Shown: positions 43,435 through 53,300 of the stretch, piece by piece
Numbering within the stretch: position 1 is the first letter of the stretch
Layout: each line of letters begins with the position of its first letter
From: Ferdinandcohnia humi_A
GTDB lineage: Bacteria > Bacillota > Bacilli > Bacillales > Bacillaceae_L
Assembly (NCBI GenBank): GCA_047608075.1
Contig: JBLKRX010000001.1
Location: forward strand, 124,001-188,000
Length of the DNA: 64,000 nucleotides
Direction of reading: 5' to 3'
Notes under the pieces: generated by a model
What the model saw: only the letters and a program-made list of their open reading frames with translations
What the model was told of the DNA's origin: nothing
Databases searched by the model: none
Translations under genes and position numbers: made by a program

Positions 43435-44019
43435 TTACAATGATTCACTTTTAGCCCACATTTCAGGTGGATTAACTTCATAAACGCCATTCTCACGGTA
43501 CATATAATGATTCATGATGAATTCACGGCGTAAGGTCGCATAGTCCTCATGAAACTTTTTGATGTACTCGTTCAATTCTTTTTCTTCATATTTCTTACCA
43601 ATATCAAGTCCATTTACGATATGTTCAAGGACAATTAAGCGTTTCTTACGCTGTGAAGGAATAGTTTTGAGCTTTCCTTCCTTTGTGAAAAAGTTATGTA
43701 AAACTTCTTGTTTTTCCTCCCGTTTCGATTCGTCCAAAACGGTCTCATGCCCAAAGATTACATCTGTAATCGCTTTTGTTTGTTGCTTTAGAACTGCAGC
43801 ATTTAGACCAAAATAGATTGTGTTTTTATCTCTTTTTTGCGTAATTAATCCAGCTTCTCGTAGCTTTGTTATATGATGTGTAATCGTTGGAGGCGTTACA
43901 CCAAGCTTTCCCGCAAGTGCTTGACCATGCAACGGTCCTTTTGCGAGCAGTACGAGTATGCGAATACGTGTAGGGTCACCCATCACTTTATGAAACTCTA
44001 CTAACTTACTTAATTGCAC
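43435..44019 (-). CDS. ArsR-type winged-helix regulator with DUF2087 C-terminus
   Basis: The N-terminal winged helix (residues about 5-80) includes VMGDPTRIRILVLLAKGPLHGQALA, the recognition helix GVTPPTITHHITKLREAGLI and the wing RDKNTIYFGL. The C-terminal half (residues about 110-190: NFFTKEGKLKTIPSQRKKRLIVLEHIV ... LRREFIMNHYMYRENGVYEV) is the DUF2087 domain. No cysteine metal site is visible, so it is probably not a metal sensor. The targets are unknown. The ATG is preceded by AAAGAGGTG. Confidence 0.85.
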   Translation of the reverse strand: MQLSKLVEFHKVMGDPTRIRILVLLAKGPLHGQALAGKLGVTPPTITHHITKLREAGLITQKRDKNTIYFGLNAAVLKQQTKAITDVIFGHETVLDESKREEKQEVLHNFFTKEGKLKTIPSQRKKRLIVLEHIVNGLDIGKKYEEKELNEYIKKFHEDYATLRREFIMNHYMYRENGVYEVNPPEMWAKSESL

Positions 44020-44089
44020 ACGTACACCTCTTTCAAAATCAATCTAATTAGATAATATTTTAAATACTTATCATAGTCAATTATAGAAC

Positions 44090-44734
44090 TTATGCTTTTA
44101 TTAGACGATTTCGGAAGGAGTCTCTCCAGCCCTCTGAAAGCTCTTGTAGGTTCACTAGTGTTTCAAGTGCCTCTTGATTGTATTTATCTTGGTATTTAAT
44201 TTGGTTTACAAAGGAGATTGTTATTTTTTTAGGATGCTTCTTTAGTAGTTGAAGGCAATCACCAGGTACAATATACCCTTCTTTTAACACTCGAAAATAA
44301 TAACCTGAAAAGCCCGTATTTTGAATCAGAACAGGAAGTTGCTCATTCCCAAGCTTGTGCCCGACCTTAAAACAAGGTTGTCTTGGTTGACTTACTTGGA
44401 CCTCAACCTCCCCTATTCCAAATATATCACCAATATGTACCTGATCTTCTGTCAATCCTTCAATTGTAAAATTTTCTCCAAACGCACCTGGCTTCAATTC
44501 CATTCCTAACTCTTTACTCCAAAATGGATAATGGTCATAGGGGTACGCACAAATTACCTTATCAACCCCACCATGATTTACGAGGTCTGCTTGTTCATCA
44601 CCTGTAATTTGCAGGGAGGAAACGTACACCTTCTCTTGAATTGGTTTCTTATAAATCCCGGTTTGAAGCTCTTTCTTTTTATACGTATCAGTAATTACCT
44701 TGCTTACATTTACTGAGACTACCTTATATTCCAT
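44090..44734 (-). CDS. MOSC-domain protein
   Basis: MOSC domains bind molybdenum cofactor or handle sulfur for it. The product has GVDKVICAYPYDHYPFW, GAFGENFTIEGL and SQPRQPCFKVGHKL, including the conserved Cys that can carry sulfur. It resembles B. subtilis YiiM/YflK-type stand-alone MOSC proteins; the reaction is unknown. I chose ATG 44734 with AAGGG ten bases upstream. A TTG at 44758 overlapping the ogt stop is an alternative with its own AAGGA site. It is coupled to ogt. Confidence 0.85.
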   Translation of the reverse strand: MEYKVVSVNVSKVITDTYKKKELQTGIYKKPIQEKVYVSSLQITGDEQADLVNHGGVDKVICAYPYDHYPFWSKELGMELKPGAFGENFTIEGLTEDQVHIGDIFGIGEVEVQVSQPRQPCFKVGHKLGNEQLPVLIQNTGFSGYYFRVLKEGYIVPGDCLQLLKKHPKKITISFVNQIKYQDKYNQEALETLVNLQELSEGWRDSFRNRLIKA

Positions 44735-44754
44735 AGCTCCGCTTCCCTTTTCTT

Positions 44755-45249
44755 TCAAACTGTTATTCCTTCTAATTGAAGTAGCTTCTCTTTTAAGTCT
44801 GTTCTAGTACCTGTATAACCTGTCAAGGATTTATCTTTTCCAATGACACGATGGCATGGCACAACGATTGGTATTGGATTTTTTCGATTTGCTTGGCCGA
44901 CAGCACGAACAGCCTTAGGATTATCAATTGCTGTTGCAATGTCAGCGTAGCAGCGTGTTTCACCATATGGTATTTTACATAACTCTTGCCAGACCTGCTG
45001 TTGAAAAGCTGTTCCTGTTAGTTTTATTGGAACTGTAAATGTTTTTCGGTTCCCTTCAAAATACTCAGTTAGCTGTTCGATTATTTCTACAACTAGCGAA
45101 TCCTTTTGGTCGTATTCTGGGCTATACGTTTCATTGGTTTTTTCCCAATCCTCTTCCGATAGGGAAATATCAAAAAGCTCTTTTTCATTCACAAGTATAT
45201 AAATGGTACCAAATATCTCAGTTTGCATTTTTCCATATTTTACACTCAT
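44755..45249 (-). CDS. ogt: Ogt-type methylated-DNA-protein-cysteine methyltransferase
   Basis: This suicide repair enzyme (164 residues) transfers the methyl group from O6-methylguanine to its own cysteine. The active-site motif IVVPCHRVIG holds Cys132, preceded by the DNA-binding helix with FQQQVWQELCKIPYGET and RAVGQANRKNP. The length suits the shorter, constitutive Ogt type, not Ada. It precedes and slightly overlaps the MOSC gene frame, giving a two-gene unit. Confidence 0.94.
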   Translation of the reverse strand: MSVKYGKMQTEIFGTIYILVNEKELFDISLSEEDWEKTNETYSPEYDQKDSLVVEIIEQLTEYFEGNRKTFTVPIKLTGTAFQQQVWQELCKIPYGETRCYADIATAIDNPKAVRAVGQANRKNPIPIVVPCHRVIGKDKSLTGYTGTRTDLKEKLLQLEGITV

Positions 45250-45325
45250 ACAAACTCCTCACTTTTGTTTTGGTTTTCTCTTATTTTACACAATATTAGG
45301 TTCACATAGCATAATTTCTACAATT

Positions 45326-45360
45326 ACCTAAAAAAAGCCAGTATTAAAATACTGACTTTT
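45326..45360 (-). terminator. Terminator of the chemoreceptor gene
   Basis: AGTCAGTATT pairs with AATACTGGCT and is followed by a T-run on the minus strand. Confidence 0.85.
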
Positions 45361-45368
45361 TACCGAAC

Positions 45369-47153
45369 TTATACTTTAAATCTACTAATCATTTTATCTA
45401 ATTGTCCAGCTAAATCAGAAAGTAATTCGGCATGATCTGAGATATGCTCCATTGAGCTATTGGTTTGCTGTACAGATGCAGAAGTTTGTTCAATTCCAGC
45501 TGCTGACTGCTCTGATACTGCTGCGATATTATCAATGGATAAATTCATCTCTGCTGTATTCGTTGCAATTGTCTCTAGATTTTCCGAAATATTTTGAATG
45601 CGTTGAACCATATTTGTTACAGCATCAAAAATATCTTCAAAGGTTTGACCCGTAATTTTAATCTGCTTCGAACCTTCATCAACCTGTTTATAGCCATTTT
45701 GGAGTGACTCAGCAACAGAATTCGATTCTTTTTGAATACTATTTACAATTTGAGTAATATCAGAAACTGAAAGAGCTACCTGTTCAGCAAGCTTACGGAC
45801 CTCATCGGCAACAACTGCGAAACCTCTACCATGCTCTCCGGCTCGAGCTGCTTCTATCGCAGCATTAAGAGCTAATAAATTTGTTTGATCAGCGATATCA
45901 CGAATCACCTTAACAAGAGTAGTAATCTGCTTTGTTTGTTGATCAAGGCCTTTTACTTTCTCAACGGAATATTCCATGATCTCGTTTATCTTGTTCATTT
46001 GATTTGTAGAGGCATTCATGAACTCATGCCCCTTCCTGGTCATTTCTAGCACATGCTGAGATGATTCATTCACTTGGCCACCATTCTCATTCGCTGCTTT
46101 TATACTTCCAACATATTCATCCATCATTTTCGCTAATTGTGTAGAGGTATGCGCTTGCTCTTCTGCTCCTATTGATAATTCCTGTACAGTCGATGCAACC
46201 TGTTGACTTGCTGCCTTGACCTCACTCGATGAGAGCATCAATTCAGAACTCTTTGATGAAACTTGAGTTGAAACATAAGAAATTTCACGTATCATAGAAC
46301 GTAGGCTTTCACTCATCGCATTAAGTGCTTTGCTTAGCGAACCAATCTCATCATTACCATTAACTTGAATGGCATCCCCATTTAAATTTCCCTCTGCAAT
46401 ATTATTTGAAACATTAACCAAATTCTTTAACTGTCTTCCAATATACCTGCCCATTAAAACGACACTTATTATTGCTACAGCACTTGATACTACAATCGAA
46501 ATAAGTAATACCATAATGGTACTCGTAACATTTGAATTTGCATTAGCTACAGATGCCTCACTCTTAGTCTTCATAATTACTCGAAGTTGGTCTAATAAAC
46601 TAACAGTGTCTTTAATAAGAGTATCCGCTTTCTGACTAGCCTTCATCGAATCTAGTTTACTTGATGACATTACAGCTGGAAAAACCTCATCATCAAAAAG
46701 CTTGGTTAATTCTTGTTTATTTGTATCAACCTGGGTAAAAAGCTTCTCCAGCTCTTTTGTTGTAATCGCTGGTTTTAATTGTTTATATAACTCATCGTAT
46801 TCTTTACTTAAATCCTTAAATGCTGAAACGTGTTTTCCACTGCTATCTTGTATGTATATACTAATCTCGCTTCCTAGCTGATTAAAGACACCGGCCATTT
46901 CCGTTATTAAAATTGAATGCTCACCACTTTTTTCGACTTCCTTCATTTCATTACTTACATTATATAGTTGAATAAAGATAATTAATGCTGAAATACAAAA
47001 TAAGACTAAAGTTACCGTAAACGCCATTCCATACTTGTGTCCGATTTTTAAGTTCTTCCACCAGGTCGATGTCTTATTTTTTTTCTGTTTAGTTGATGCA
47101 GAAGCTACTCTTTGTTTTTTACCTCCGCTTTTCCTTTTTCTCCATTTCATCAT
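45369..47153 (-). CDS. Methyl-accepting chemotaxis protein
   Basis: The 594-residue receptor has a basic N-terminus of about 40 residues rich in Lys/Ser/Thr. A membrane helix follows (about 42-66), then a helical extracellular 4HB-like sensor and a second helix (about 210-235). HAMP and the coiled-coil signalling domain complete it, with the CheA/CheW-contact tip DIADQTNLLALNAAIEAARAGEHGRGFAVVADEVR. The ligand is unknown. The start ATG ATG is preceded by AGGGGG. The unusual basic N-terminal extension could affect topology. Confidence 0.92.
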   Translation of the reverse strand: MMKWRKRKSGGKKQRVASASTKQKKNKTSTWWKNLKIGHKYGMAFTVTLVLFCISALIIFIQLYNVSNEMKEVEKSGEHSILITEMAGVFNQLGSEISIYIQDSSGKHVSAFKDLSKEYDELYKQLKPAITTKELEKLFTQVDTNKQELTKLFDDEVFPAVMSSSKLDSMKASQKADTLIKDTVSLLDQLRVIMKTKSEASVANANSNVTSTIMVLLISIVVSSAVAIISVVLMGRYIGRQLKNLVNVSNNIAEGNLNGDAIQVNGNDEIGSLSKALNAMSESLRSMIREISYVSTQVSSKSSELMLSSSEVKAASQQVASTVQELSIGAEEQAHTSTQLAKMMDEYVGSIKAANENGGQVNESSQHVLEMTRKGHEFMNASTNQMNKINEIMEYSVEKVKGLDQQTKQITTLVKVIRDIADQTNLLALNAAIEAARAGEHGRGFAVVADEVRKLAEQVALSVSDITQIVNSIQKESNSVAESLQNGYKQVDEGSKQIKITGQTFEDIFDAVTNMVQRIQNISENLETIATNTAEMNLSIDNIAAVSEQSAAGIEQTSASVQQTNSSMEHISDHAELLSDLAGQLDKMISRFKV

Positions 47154-47398
47154 TATGCCCCCTAAAACTCTGCCAAGGAAAATGAAAATTCCCTTTTTTC
47201 TTACTATTATAGGCTAATTTGTCGGATAATGAAATAAATTCTGTCAATTCGTCTTGAATAAATTTACGAATACTTACGGAAAGTGAATTCTTTGTAGCCA
47301 TCTTTAGCAAAAGTTTGCTATTTGATATTTCCGAAGAATATAAGTTATCCACAGATATATTAGAATATAGACACCGATGCAACCATGTTTAAATAATA

Positions 47399-47430
47399 AA
47401 CCTCCAGAGCGCAATCACCCTGAAGGTTAT
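47399..47430 (-). terminator. Terminator of the 2-oxoacid:ferredoxin oxidoreductase operon
   Basis: On the minus strand AACCTTCAGGGTG and TCTGGAGGTT form a stem followed by TATTATTT. It directly follows the large-subunit stop. Confidence 0.6.
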
Positions 47431-47438
47431 CAAACAAC

Positions 47439-49733
47439 TTATAGGAAAGGACTCTCATGGCGAGCTTTTATTCGTTGCCATCTGCGCTCGACCTCAGCCT
47501 CAAATTCCTCTAGCATGTCTTTATTTTCTACCTTTAATAAGTGTTTTGTTTTCCCCATATATTTCAGCCATTCCATAAGTGGAATACGTTTATTTTTTTC
47601 CTCAGGATTATATGTAATCGTCGTTTCTCCCTGCTCCACTTCATAAAGTGGGAAGAAACATGAATCAACTGCTGCCTTCATAATAGTTTCGCCATATCGC
47701 TCCTCTGATTTCCAGTTAAGTGGACAGGTAATCAGAAGTTTACCATATACAGCTCCGACGTTTTGCGCGTACCACTGTGCTTTGGCAGCCTTTTTCACAA
47801 GGTCTTGTGGAAATGCCTCTGTACCAGTAAACACATAAGGAATATTTGTAGATGCCATAATTTGTGGTGTATCCTTATGATGAAATGCTTTTCCTTTTTG
47901 TGCTTTGCCAACTCCAGATGTACTCGTCATATGGCCAAGTGGAGTTGAGTATGACATTTGAGAACCGGTATTCATATAACCCTCGTTATCATATTCCAGC
48001 ATGATTACTTTATGATTTCGCAATGCCGTTCCGATTGCAGAACCCATTCCAATATCCATACCACCGTCACCTGTAACCATCACGAAGGTAGGATCCTCTG
48101 GTACATCAATTTCACCTCTGCGCTTCAATTCAAAAAATGCTTCTACTGTTCCTGATAGAGTTGCAGCGCCATTTTGAAAGAGGTTGTGGATCATCGTTTG
48201 TTTATGAGAATTATAGGGATAGCCAGTTGTTGTCACATATGCACATCCTGTTTGATATAAAACAACAACATCTCCTTCTATTCCTTTAAAAAAGAGTTCT
48301 AACCCTGGAAATATTCCGCAACCTGGGCATGCACCATGACCGGATGCTAGACGTTTTGGTTTAGATGTCAAGGCTCTCATTGGTGGAATTTTCACCTTCA
48401 ATTTCTTCGTTTGGTCATCCTGTGTCACTTCAATTAAGCCTGTTTTGTATGCATCCCCGTATTGAGGATCAATAACTGGTGTAAGTTTATTTTCTTTTTT
48501 ACCAGGCGTGTGTCCATAGTAATCAAATGGTATTTCTGCATAGCCTTTTTCCATAGCATCGATCGCCATTAAGAAGAAATTTTCTGCATCATTTGCATAA
48601 AAATCCTTTCCACCAATTCCAAACACCCGACTGAGGACAATAGTTTTGTTATTCTTATCGTCCTGAAGAGCCGACTTAACTTCATGTGTTAAATTAGGTC
48701 CATTCGCTCCATAAGAGTCTGCTCTCTCGCCAACTAGCAGAGCTTTTGCATTTGTAAGAGCATCACGGATTTGTGCTGAAGGGAATGGGCGAATTATATT
48801 CGGACTGATAATACCAGCCTTTATTCCTTTATCTCGCAGCTTTTCACAAACATCCTTTGCCGATTCTGCGGCAGAGTTAAGTAGGAATAACGCAACATCC
48901 GCATCTTCCATTTTATATAAATCAAGAACAGGATATTCTCTACCCGATAGTAATGCATATTCCCTTACTACTTGTTCAAAAACATCCCCAGCACGATAGA
49001 GAGCTTCTGATTGTTGGAAGTTATTATTAAGTAGGTCGTTTCCATCCATGTGAGCACCCACAACAACAGGTTTTCTCGGATCTCGCACCTGAGGGTACTC
49101 AGTTGGACAATCTCCAACAAAGTCCTGAACCACTTTACGATTTGCAAAATAGCTTACCTTTCGCTTCTGATGTGAAGTAAAGAAGCCATCATACGCAATA
49201 ATAACTGGTAGTCGAACATCTGAATGCTCGGCGATTTTAAGAGCCATTATATTCATGTCATATACGGCCTGTGGTGTTCTAGCCGTTAAAATAACCCATC
49301 CTGTGTTTAAGCCATAATAAAGGTCTGAATGATCGCCTCGAATATCTAATGGACCACTAACTGCACGGGTTACAAGGTTCATTACCATTGGAAATCGTGT
49401 TCCAGACTGAACGGGTAATTGCTCAATCATATATAAGAAACCATTGGCACTTGTTGCATTAAATACACGTGCACCCGTTACAGCAGCACCGTAGCATATG
49501 CCAGCTGAACCATGTTCACCATCAGCAGGAATAAGTTTTATATCATGCACTCCGCGAGATTTCATTTGATCTAAGTATTGTGCAACCTCTGTCGATGGAG
49601 TAATTGGAAAGTACCCCATGATATGATAATTGATTTGTGCAGCTGCCATTGCGGCCATTTCATTTCCCGATTCAAATGTAACAACCTGTTCAGCAAGTTT
49701 GCTTGCTTGAAGTGTCTCATCTAACATTGCCAT
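47439..49733 (-). CDS. 2-oxoacid:ferredoxin oxidoreductase, fused alpha and beta subunits
   Basis: The 764-residue product fuses the alpha domain to the TPP-binding beta domain. The alpha domain shows MGYFPITPSTEVAQYLDQM, SANGFLYMIEQLP and RGDHSDLYYGLNTG. The beta domain has Cys469 and Cys472 in GHGACPGCG, the TPP motif GDGGMDIGMG (from 555) and YDNEGYMNTGSQ (about 581-592). It should oxidatively decarboxylate pyruvate or a related 2-oxoacid to acyl-CoA while reducing ferredoxin; the substrate cannot be fixed from sequence. The N-terminal CoA and C-terminal extensions of classical large PFOR are not fused. It directly follows the gamma-delta gene (shared base at 49733). Confidence 0.88.
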   Translation of the reverse strand: MAMLDETLQASKLAEQVVTFESGNEMAAMAAAQINYHIMGYFPITPSTEVAQYLDQMKSRGVHDIKLIPADGEHGSAGICYGAAVTGARVFNATSANGFLYMIEQLPVQSGTRFPMVMNLVTRAVSGPLDIRGDHSDLYYGLNTGWVILTARTPQAVYDMNIMALKIAEHSDVRLPVIIAYDGFFTSHQKRKVSYFANRKVVQDFVGDCPTEYPQVRDPRKPVVVGAHMDGNDLLNNNFQQSEALYRAGDVFEQVVREYALLSGREYPVLDLYKMEDADVALFLLNSAAESAKDVCEKLRDKGIKAGIISPNIIRPFPSAQIRDALTNAKALLVGERADSYGANGPNLTHEVKSALQDDKNNKTIVLSRVFGIGGKDFYANDAENFFLMAIDAMEKGYAEIPFDYYGHTPGKKENKLTPVIDPQYGDAYKTGLIEVTQDDQTKKLKVKIPPMRALTSKPKRLASGHGACPGCGIFPGLELFFKGIEGDVVVLYQTGCAYVTTTGYPYNSHKQTMIHNLFQNGAATLSGTVEAFFELKRRGEIDVPEDPTFVMVTGDGGMDIGMGSAIGTALRNHKVIMLEYDNEGYMNTGSQMSYSTPLGHMTSTSGVGKAQKGKAFHHKDTPQIMASTNIPYVFTGTEAFPQDLVKKAAKAQWYAQNVGAVYGKLLITCPLNWKSEERYGETIMKAAVDSCFFPLYEVEQGETTITYNPEEKNKRIPLMEWLKYMGKTKHLLKVENKDMLEEFEAEVERRWQRIKARHESPFL

Positions 49734-50746
49734 TATCGAATCCCCCCTGCCACTAACGGAAATTTTTGTAGAACTCTATTTTCGTCAGCATAGCCAATCA
49801 TTTCACGTAAATCTGATAGTGCATCAGTCGGACATGTTTCCACACATTTTAAGCAACCTTTACAATATTGATAATCGATTCCCTGTAAAAACATTTGAGT
49901 TCGTCCTCTCTTATCAAGCCCCTCTTCCCATACGAAGCAAAGATCAGGACAAACTGTGTCACATTGGGCACAATTTATACATTTTTCCTTTTCAAATTTC
50001 GGTAGAAACCCTTGACGGGAACCACTCAAATCTTTAAGTATACTATTTGCATTCGCCGTAATAACACCACCGATTTCCTGTGTCTCATAACCTAATTGAG
50101 ATTCCGGTCTTGAAAAATCTTTTCCTTCTGCATTATCAGGTAACGGATACGCCTTAAATGTAACTTCCTTGTACCCCCGATCAAAGGTACGAAGGTTTGG
50201 CTCAACTAAATGAGGGTATTTTTTCTCAAAAGTCTTCTGAATGACCCTACGCATTGCATCTGGATCAAGGAAGTCACAGATTCTAAATAATGCTCCTAAC
50301 ATCGCTGTGTTTACCTTCGTCTTTTCTTCAACTGCAATGCCTAACGCATCGACAACTGCTAATGTGCCATATTTTAATTGTAAATCCGTTCTTACCTCAT
50401 CAAAATCACGCGTAGTATTCACAAGGACTATACCATCTGAATGAAGTCCACTTACTACATTCACTGTTTTATACAATGCTTCGTGAAATACACCAATTAC
50501 ATGTGGCTGTTCTATCGGACTATGGTCTCGAATTTCAATATCACCATCGCTGAATCGGATAAAGCTTTTAACGGGTGACCCCTTTTTCTCAGAACCATAG
50601 GAAGCAAAATTAGATCCATTTAACCCATGCCAAAGCACCCCAGCCTCTGCAAGCATTTTTCCTGCTAAATTTGCACCTAACCCTCCGATAGACTCTAGTC
50701 GTATTTCATAAAATCCTAATTCATTTTTACTCGGTAAAATAGACAT
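49733..50746 (-). CDS. 2-oxoacid:ferredoxin oxidoreductase, fused gamma and delta (ferredoxin) subunits
   Basis: The 337-residue product has a gamma domain (residues about 10-200: IRLESIGGLGANLAGKMLAEAG) and a C-terminal 2x[4Fe-4S] ferredoxin domain. Its cysteine clusters are C256-x2-C-x2-C-x3-C266 (CINCAQCDTVCP) and C295-x2-C-x2-C-x3-C305 (CKGCLKCVETCP). It carries electrons from the TPP site to an external ferredoxin. I chose ATG 50746 with GGGGGGA upstream; the frame extends to 50845 without a good site. It is the first gene of a two-gene operon. Confidence 0.88.
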   Translation of the reverse strand: MSILPSKNELGFYEIRLESIGGLGANLAGKMLAEAGVLWHGLNGSNFASYGSEKKGSPVKSFIRFSDGDIEIRDHSPIEQPHVIGVFHEALYKTVNVVSGLHSDGIVLVNTTRDFDEVRTDLQLKYGTLAVVDALGIAVEEKTKVNTAMLGALFRICDFLDPDAMRRVIQKTFEKKYPHLVEPNLRTFDRGYKEVTFKAYPLPDNAEGKDFSRPESQLGYETQEIGGVITANANSILKDLSGSRQGFLPKFEKEKCINCAQCDTVCPDLCFVWEEGLDKRGRTQMFLQGIDYQYCKGCLKCVETCPTDALSDLREMIGYADENRVLQKFPLVAGGIR

Positions 50747-51076
50747 GCTATCCCCCCTATTCAAATTTCTATCAAACCAAAATGCAGTAGCAGCATAACT
50801 CCCCAAGTTTATTTTAAGGAAATTCAAGCAACCTAGCTGTGACATAAATCAAACATCTTTACGTTTTTTATTAATACAAGCTACAATTTCACAAATTTTT
50901 TCCCTTATCCAAAAGATTTGTTATCGTTTTCATAAAATCTAACAGTATACACATTGTTATATAACAGATATTTCATTCTGTAAATTTTTGTATAAATCGA
51001 AGATGGTTTGGATGTAGGATTCGTGTATGATAAAATAAGTAGGTTATAGAAGATGCTTTTGTAAATAAGGAGTAAG
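50747..51076. other. Divergent promoter region, no gene
   Basis: The region lies between the oxidoreductase operon and the radical SAM gene. It is AT-rich; a TATAAAAT-like segment near 51030 could be a -10. No ribosome-binding-site-supported frame was seen. Confidence 0.4.
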
Positions 51077-52825
51077 ATGATGAACATAATTGTAAGTACG
51101 CTAAATGCAAAATACATCCACACAAGTCTATCCATTCGTTATTTAAAGGCATATGCTGCCCCTGAATTCGATGTAACCTTGGCAGAATACACTATCAAGG
51201 ATCCAGCAATGAATATTGTCACTGACTTGTATAGTAAAAAGCCTGATGTAATTGGGTTTAGCTGTTATATCTGGAACATTGAAGAAACCATTAAGGTTAT
51301 AAAAATGCTAAAAAAAATTAATCCTCAGCTAGTTATCGTATTAGGTGGTCCTGAAGTTACTTACGATGTGCGCGAATGGTTAGAGCGTATCCCCGAGGTT
51401 GACTATATTGTAGTCGGTGAGGGTGAGGAAACCTTTAAGCAGCTATTAACTGCTATACGCGACAGTCAACCTATTGATGAAATTAGCGGAGTTGCGTTTC
51501 GCAAAGAAGAGAAATTTATTATGAATCCCCAGCGAAATAAACTTGATCTGAAGGAACTTCCATCACCATTTCGTTTTAAAGAGGATTTACCACATCTTTC
51601 AAAGCGCGTTACCTATGTTGAGACAAGCCGTGGATGTCCATTTAATTGTCAATTTTGTCTCTCTTCTATTGAAGTAGGTGTACGTTATTTTGACAGAGAA
51701 AAAATAAAAGATGATATCCGCTTTTTAATGGATAATGGCGCAAAAACAATTAAATTCGTGGACCGTACCTTCAATATTAGCCGTAGCTATGCGATGGAGA
51801 TGTTCCAATTTTTAATTGACGAGCATAGACCTGGCACAGTATTTCAATTTGAAATTACTGCGGACATAATGCGCCCAGAGGTCATTGAATTTCTTAATCA
51901 GAATGCTCCCGCAGGACTATTCCGTTTTGAAATTGGAGTTCAATCAACAAATGATGCTACGAACGAGCTTGTTCAGAGAAAGCAAAACTTCTCTAAGCTT
52001 CAACGTACTGTCATGCTTGTTAAAGAAGGCGGCAAAATTGACCAGCATTTAGATTTAATTGCTGGACTACCGGAAGAGGATTATCAATCCTTCAGAAAAA
52101 CGTTCAATGATGTGTTTGCAATGCGTCCAGAGGAGCTTCAACTTGGCTTTTTAAAAATGCTTCGAGGCACCGGTGTTCGAATCCGTGCTGCTGAACATGA
52201 TTATATATATATGGACCATTCACCATATGAAATCCTTGGAAACAATGTCTTAAGTTTTGAGGATATTACTCGAATTAAACAGGTTGAGGACGTTCTTGAA
52301 AAATATTGGAATGACCATCGGATGAATGAAACAGTAGAATATATAGTAACCAATAGCTTTGAAACACCATTCGATTTCTTCCAGGACTTTGGAACATTTT
52401 GGGATGAGCAAGGCTGGTCCAGAATAGGTCATCAGCTTGAAGATTTATTTAGACGACTCCTCCAGTTCCTACAGAATGGAAACCTGAATGATATACAAGT
52501 CATTGAAGGCATTATGAAATACGATTATTTGCGTAATCAAAAGTACAAACCAAGAAAACCTTGGTGGGATGATCTTGTAGAGAAAAATGAGCGAGCAGCG
52601 TTTTATCAAGCAATCGTAGAAAATCCACAAACACTTGGTAAAGAGTTTTGTGAATTACAGTTACAAGAAAAGGATTTATATAAACATACGGTTGTAGAAA
52701 AAATCCCATTTGATTTCAATCTTTATAAACAGACTGGTCAAATAGAAAAAAAAGAAAGCTATTTACTTGTCTATTTTGATCCTATTCACCACAGGGCAAA
52801 AGTGTTTTCAGCCTTAGCTTCTTAA
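51077..52825 (+). CDS. B12-binding-domain radical SAM protein
   Basis: The 582-residue product starts with a cobalamin-binding-like domain (MNIIVSTLNAKYIHTSLSIRYLKAY, VLGGPEVTY, VVGEGEETF). The radical SAM barrel follows, with the cluster cysteines C187, C191 and C194 (TSRGCPFNCQFC). The C-terminal region (about 400-580) matches a family-specific extension I recall as DUF4080. The canonical B12 lower-axial-ligand motif DxHxxG is absent, as in many such proteins. Substrate and reaction are unknown. Double ATG with AAGGAG upstream. Confidence 0.88.
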   Translation: MMNIIVSTLNAKYIHTSLSIRYLKAYAAPEFDVTLAEYTIKDPAMNIVTDLYSKKPDVIGFSCYIWNIEETIKVIKMLKKINPQLVIVLGGPEVTYDVREWLERIPEVDYIVVGEGEETFKQLLTAIRDSQPIDEISGVAFRKEEKFIMNPQRNKLDLKELPSPFRFKEDLPHLSKRVTYVETSRGCPFNCQFCLSSIEVGVRYFDREKIKDDIRFLMDNGAKTIKFVDRTFNISRSYAMEMFQFLIDEHRPGTVFQFEITADIMRPEVIEFLNQNAPAGLFRFEIGVQSTNDATNELVQRKQNFSKLQRTVMLVKEGGKIDQHLDLIAGLPEEDYQSFRKTFNDVFAMRPEELQLGFLKMLRGTGVRIRAAEHDYIYMDHSPYEILGNNVLSFEDITRIKQVEDVLEKYWNDHRMNETVEYIVTNSFETPFDFFQDFGTFWDEQGWSRIGHQLEDLFRRLLQFLQNGNLNDIQVIEGIMKYDYLRNQKYKPRKPWWDDLVEKNERAAFYQAIVENPQTLGKEFCELQLQEKDLYKHTVVEKIPFDFNLYKQTGQIEKKESYLLVYFDPIHHRAKVFSALAS

Positions 52826-52834
52826 AAATTTGTA

Positions 52835-52864
52835 AAAGGCATCTATAAGTATCGATGCCTTTTG
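52835..52864 (+). terminator. Terminator of the radical SAM gene
   Basis: AAAGGCATC pairs with GATGCCTTT and is followed by TGTATTT; it may serve both convergent genes. Confidence 0.75.
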
Positions 52865-52886
52865 TATTTACTGGATTTGTATGATG

Positions 52887-53042
52887 TTATTCCCCTGTAC
52901 TGTTTCCTTTTTTGGAGTTTCGGTTCGCACCCTTCATTGGGTTCTCATTGTCCGCCTCTGCTGAAAACTCAGTATCCGGCATGCTTTCTGTTGGTGTAAA
53001 ATTACTATTTCTTGCTGCATCATATTTCACTTTACGTTTCAT
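52887..53042 (-). CDS. Small hydrophilic protein (51 aa), sporulation-type
   Basis: ATG 53042 has AGGAGG eight to ten bases upstream. The product begins MKRKVKYDAARNSNF, has an acidic centre (DTEFSAEADNENP) and a basic, Asn/Lys/Ser-rich tail. TEFSAE loosely recalls the EFA-E segment of gamma-type spore proteins, but the resemblance is too weak to assign. It is probably monocistronic. Confidence 0.55.
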   Translation of the reverse strand: MKRKVKYDAARNSNFTPTESMPDTEFSAEADNENPMKGANRNSKKGNSTGE

Positions 53043-53300
53043 GCTAGTAGTCCTCCTCTTTTCCTTGGTGAGTAAAACCTCACTACAGCTAGTTTTCACC
53101 AGTTACTTTCGGTACATAAACGGTAAATTTATCCCAAAATGCTTCTAGTCCAAATAGCCTCACAGAAACGCCTTCCCTCGTTCATACATGGCCACAGCTT
53201 TCTGCCTACTTCCTGAACTTATACGTTACTACCTGCTTTATAATTTTTCGTTTGTTGCTAACACTATATAATGAAGACTTGAAACGAGAGGTGTGTTTTC

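Noticed and set aside
47119..47382. Minus-strand 87-residue open frame before the chemoreceptor gene
   Set aside because: It overlaps the chemoreceptor start and has no ribosome binding site for any of its starts.
50905..51135. Minus-strand 76-residue open frame in the divergent gap
   Set aside because: It runs into the radical SAM gene on the other strand, has no ribosome binding site and looks like translated AT-rich promoter DNA.
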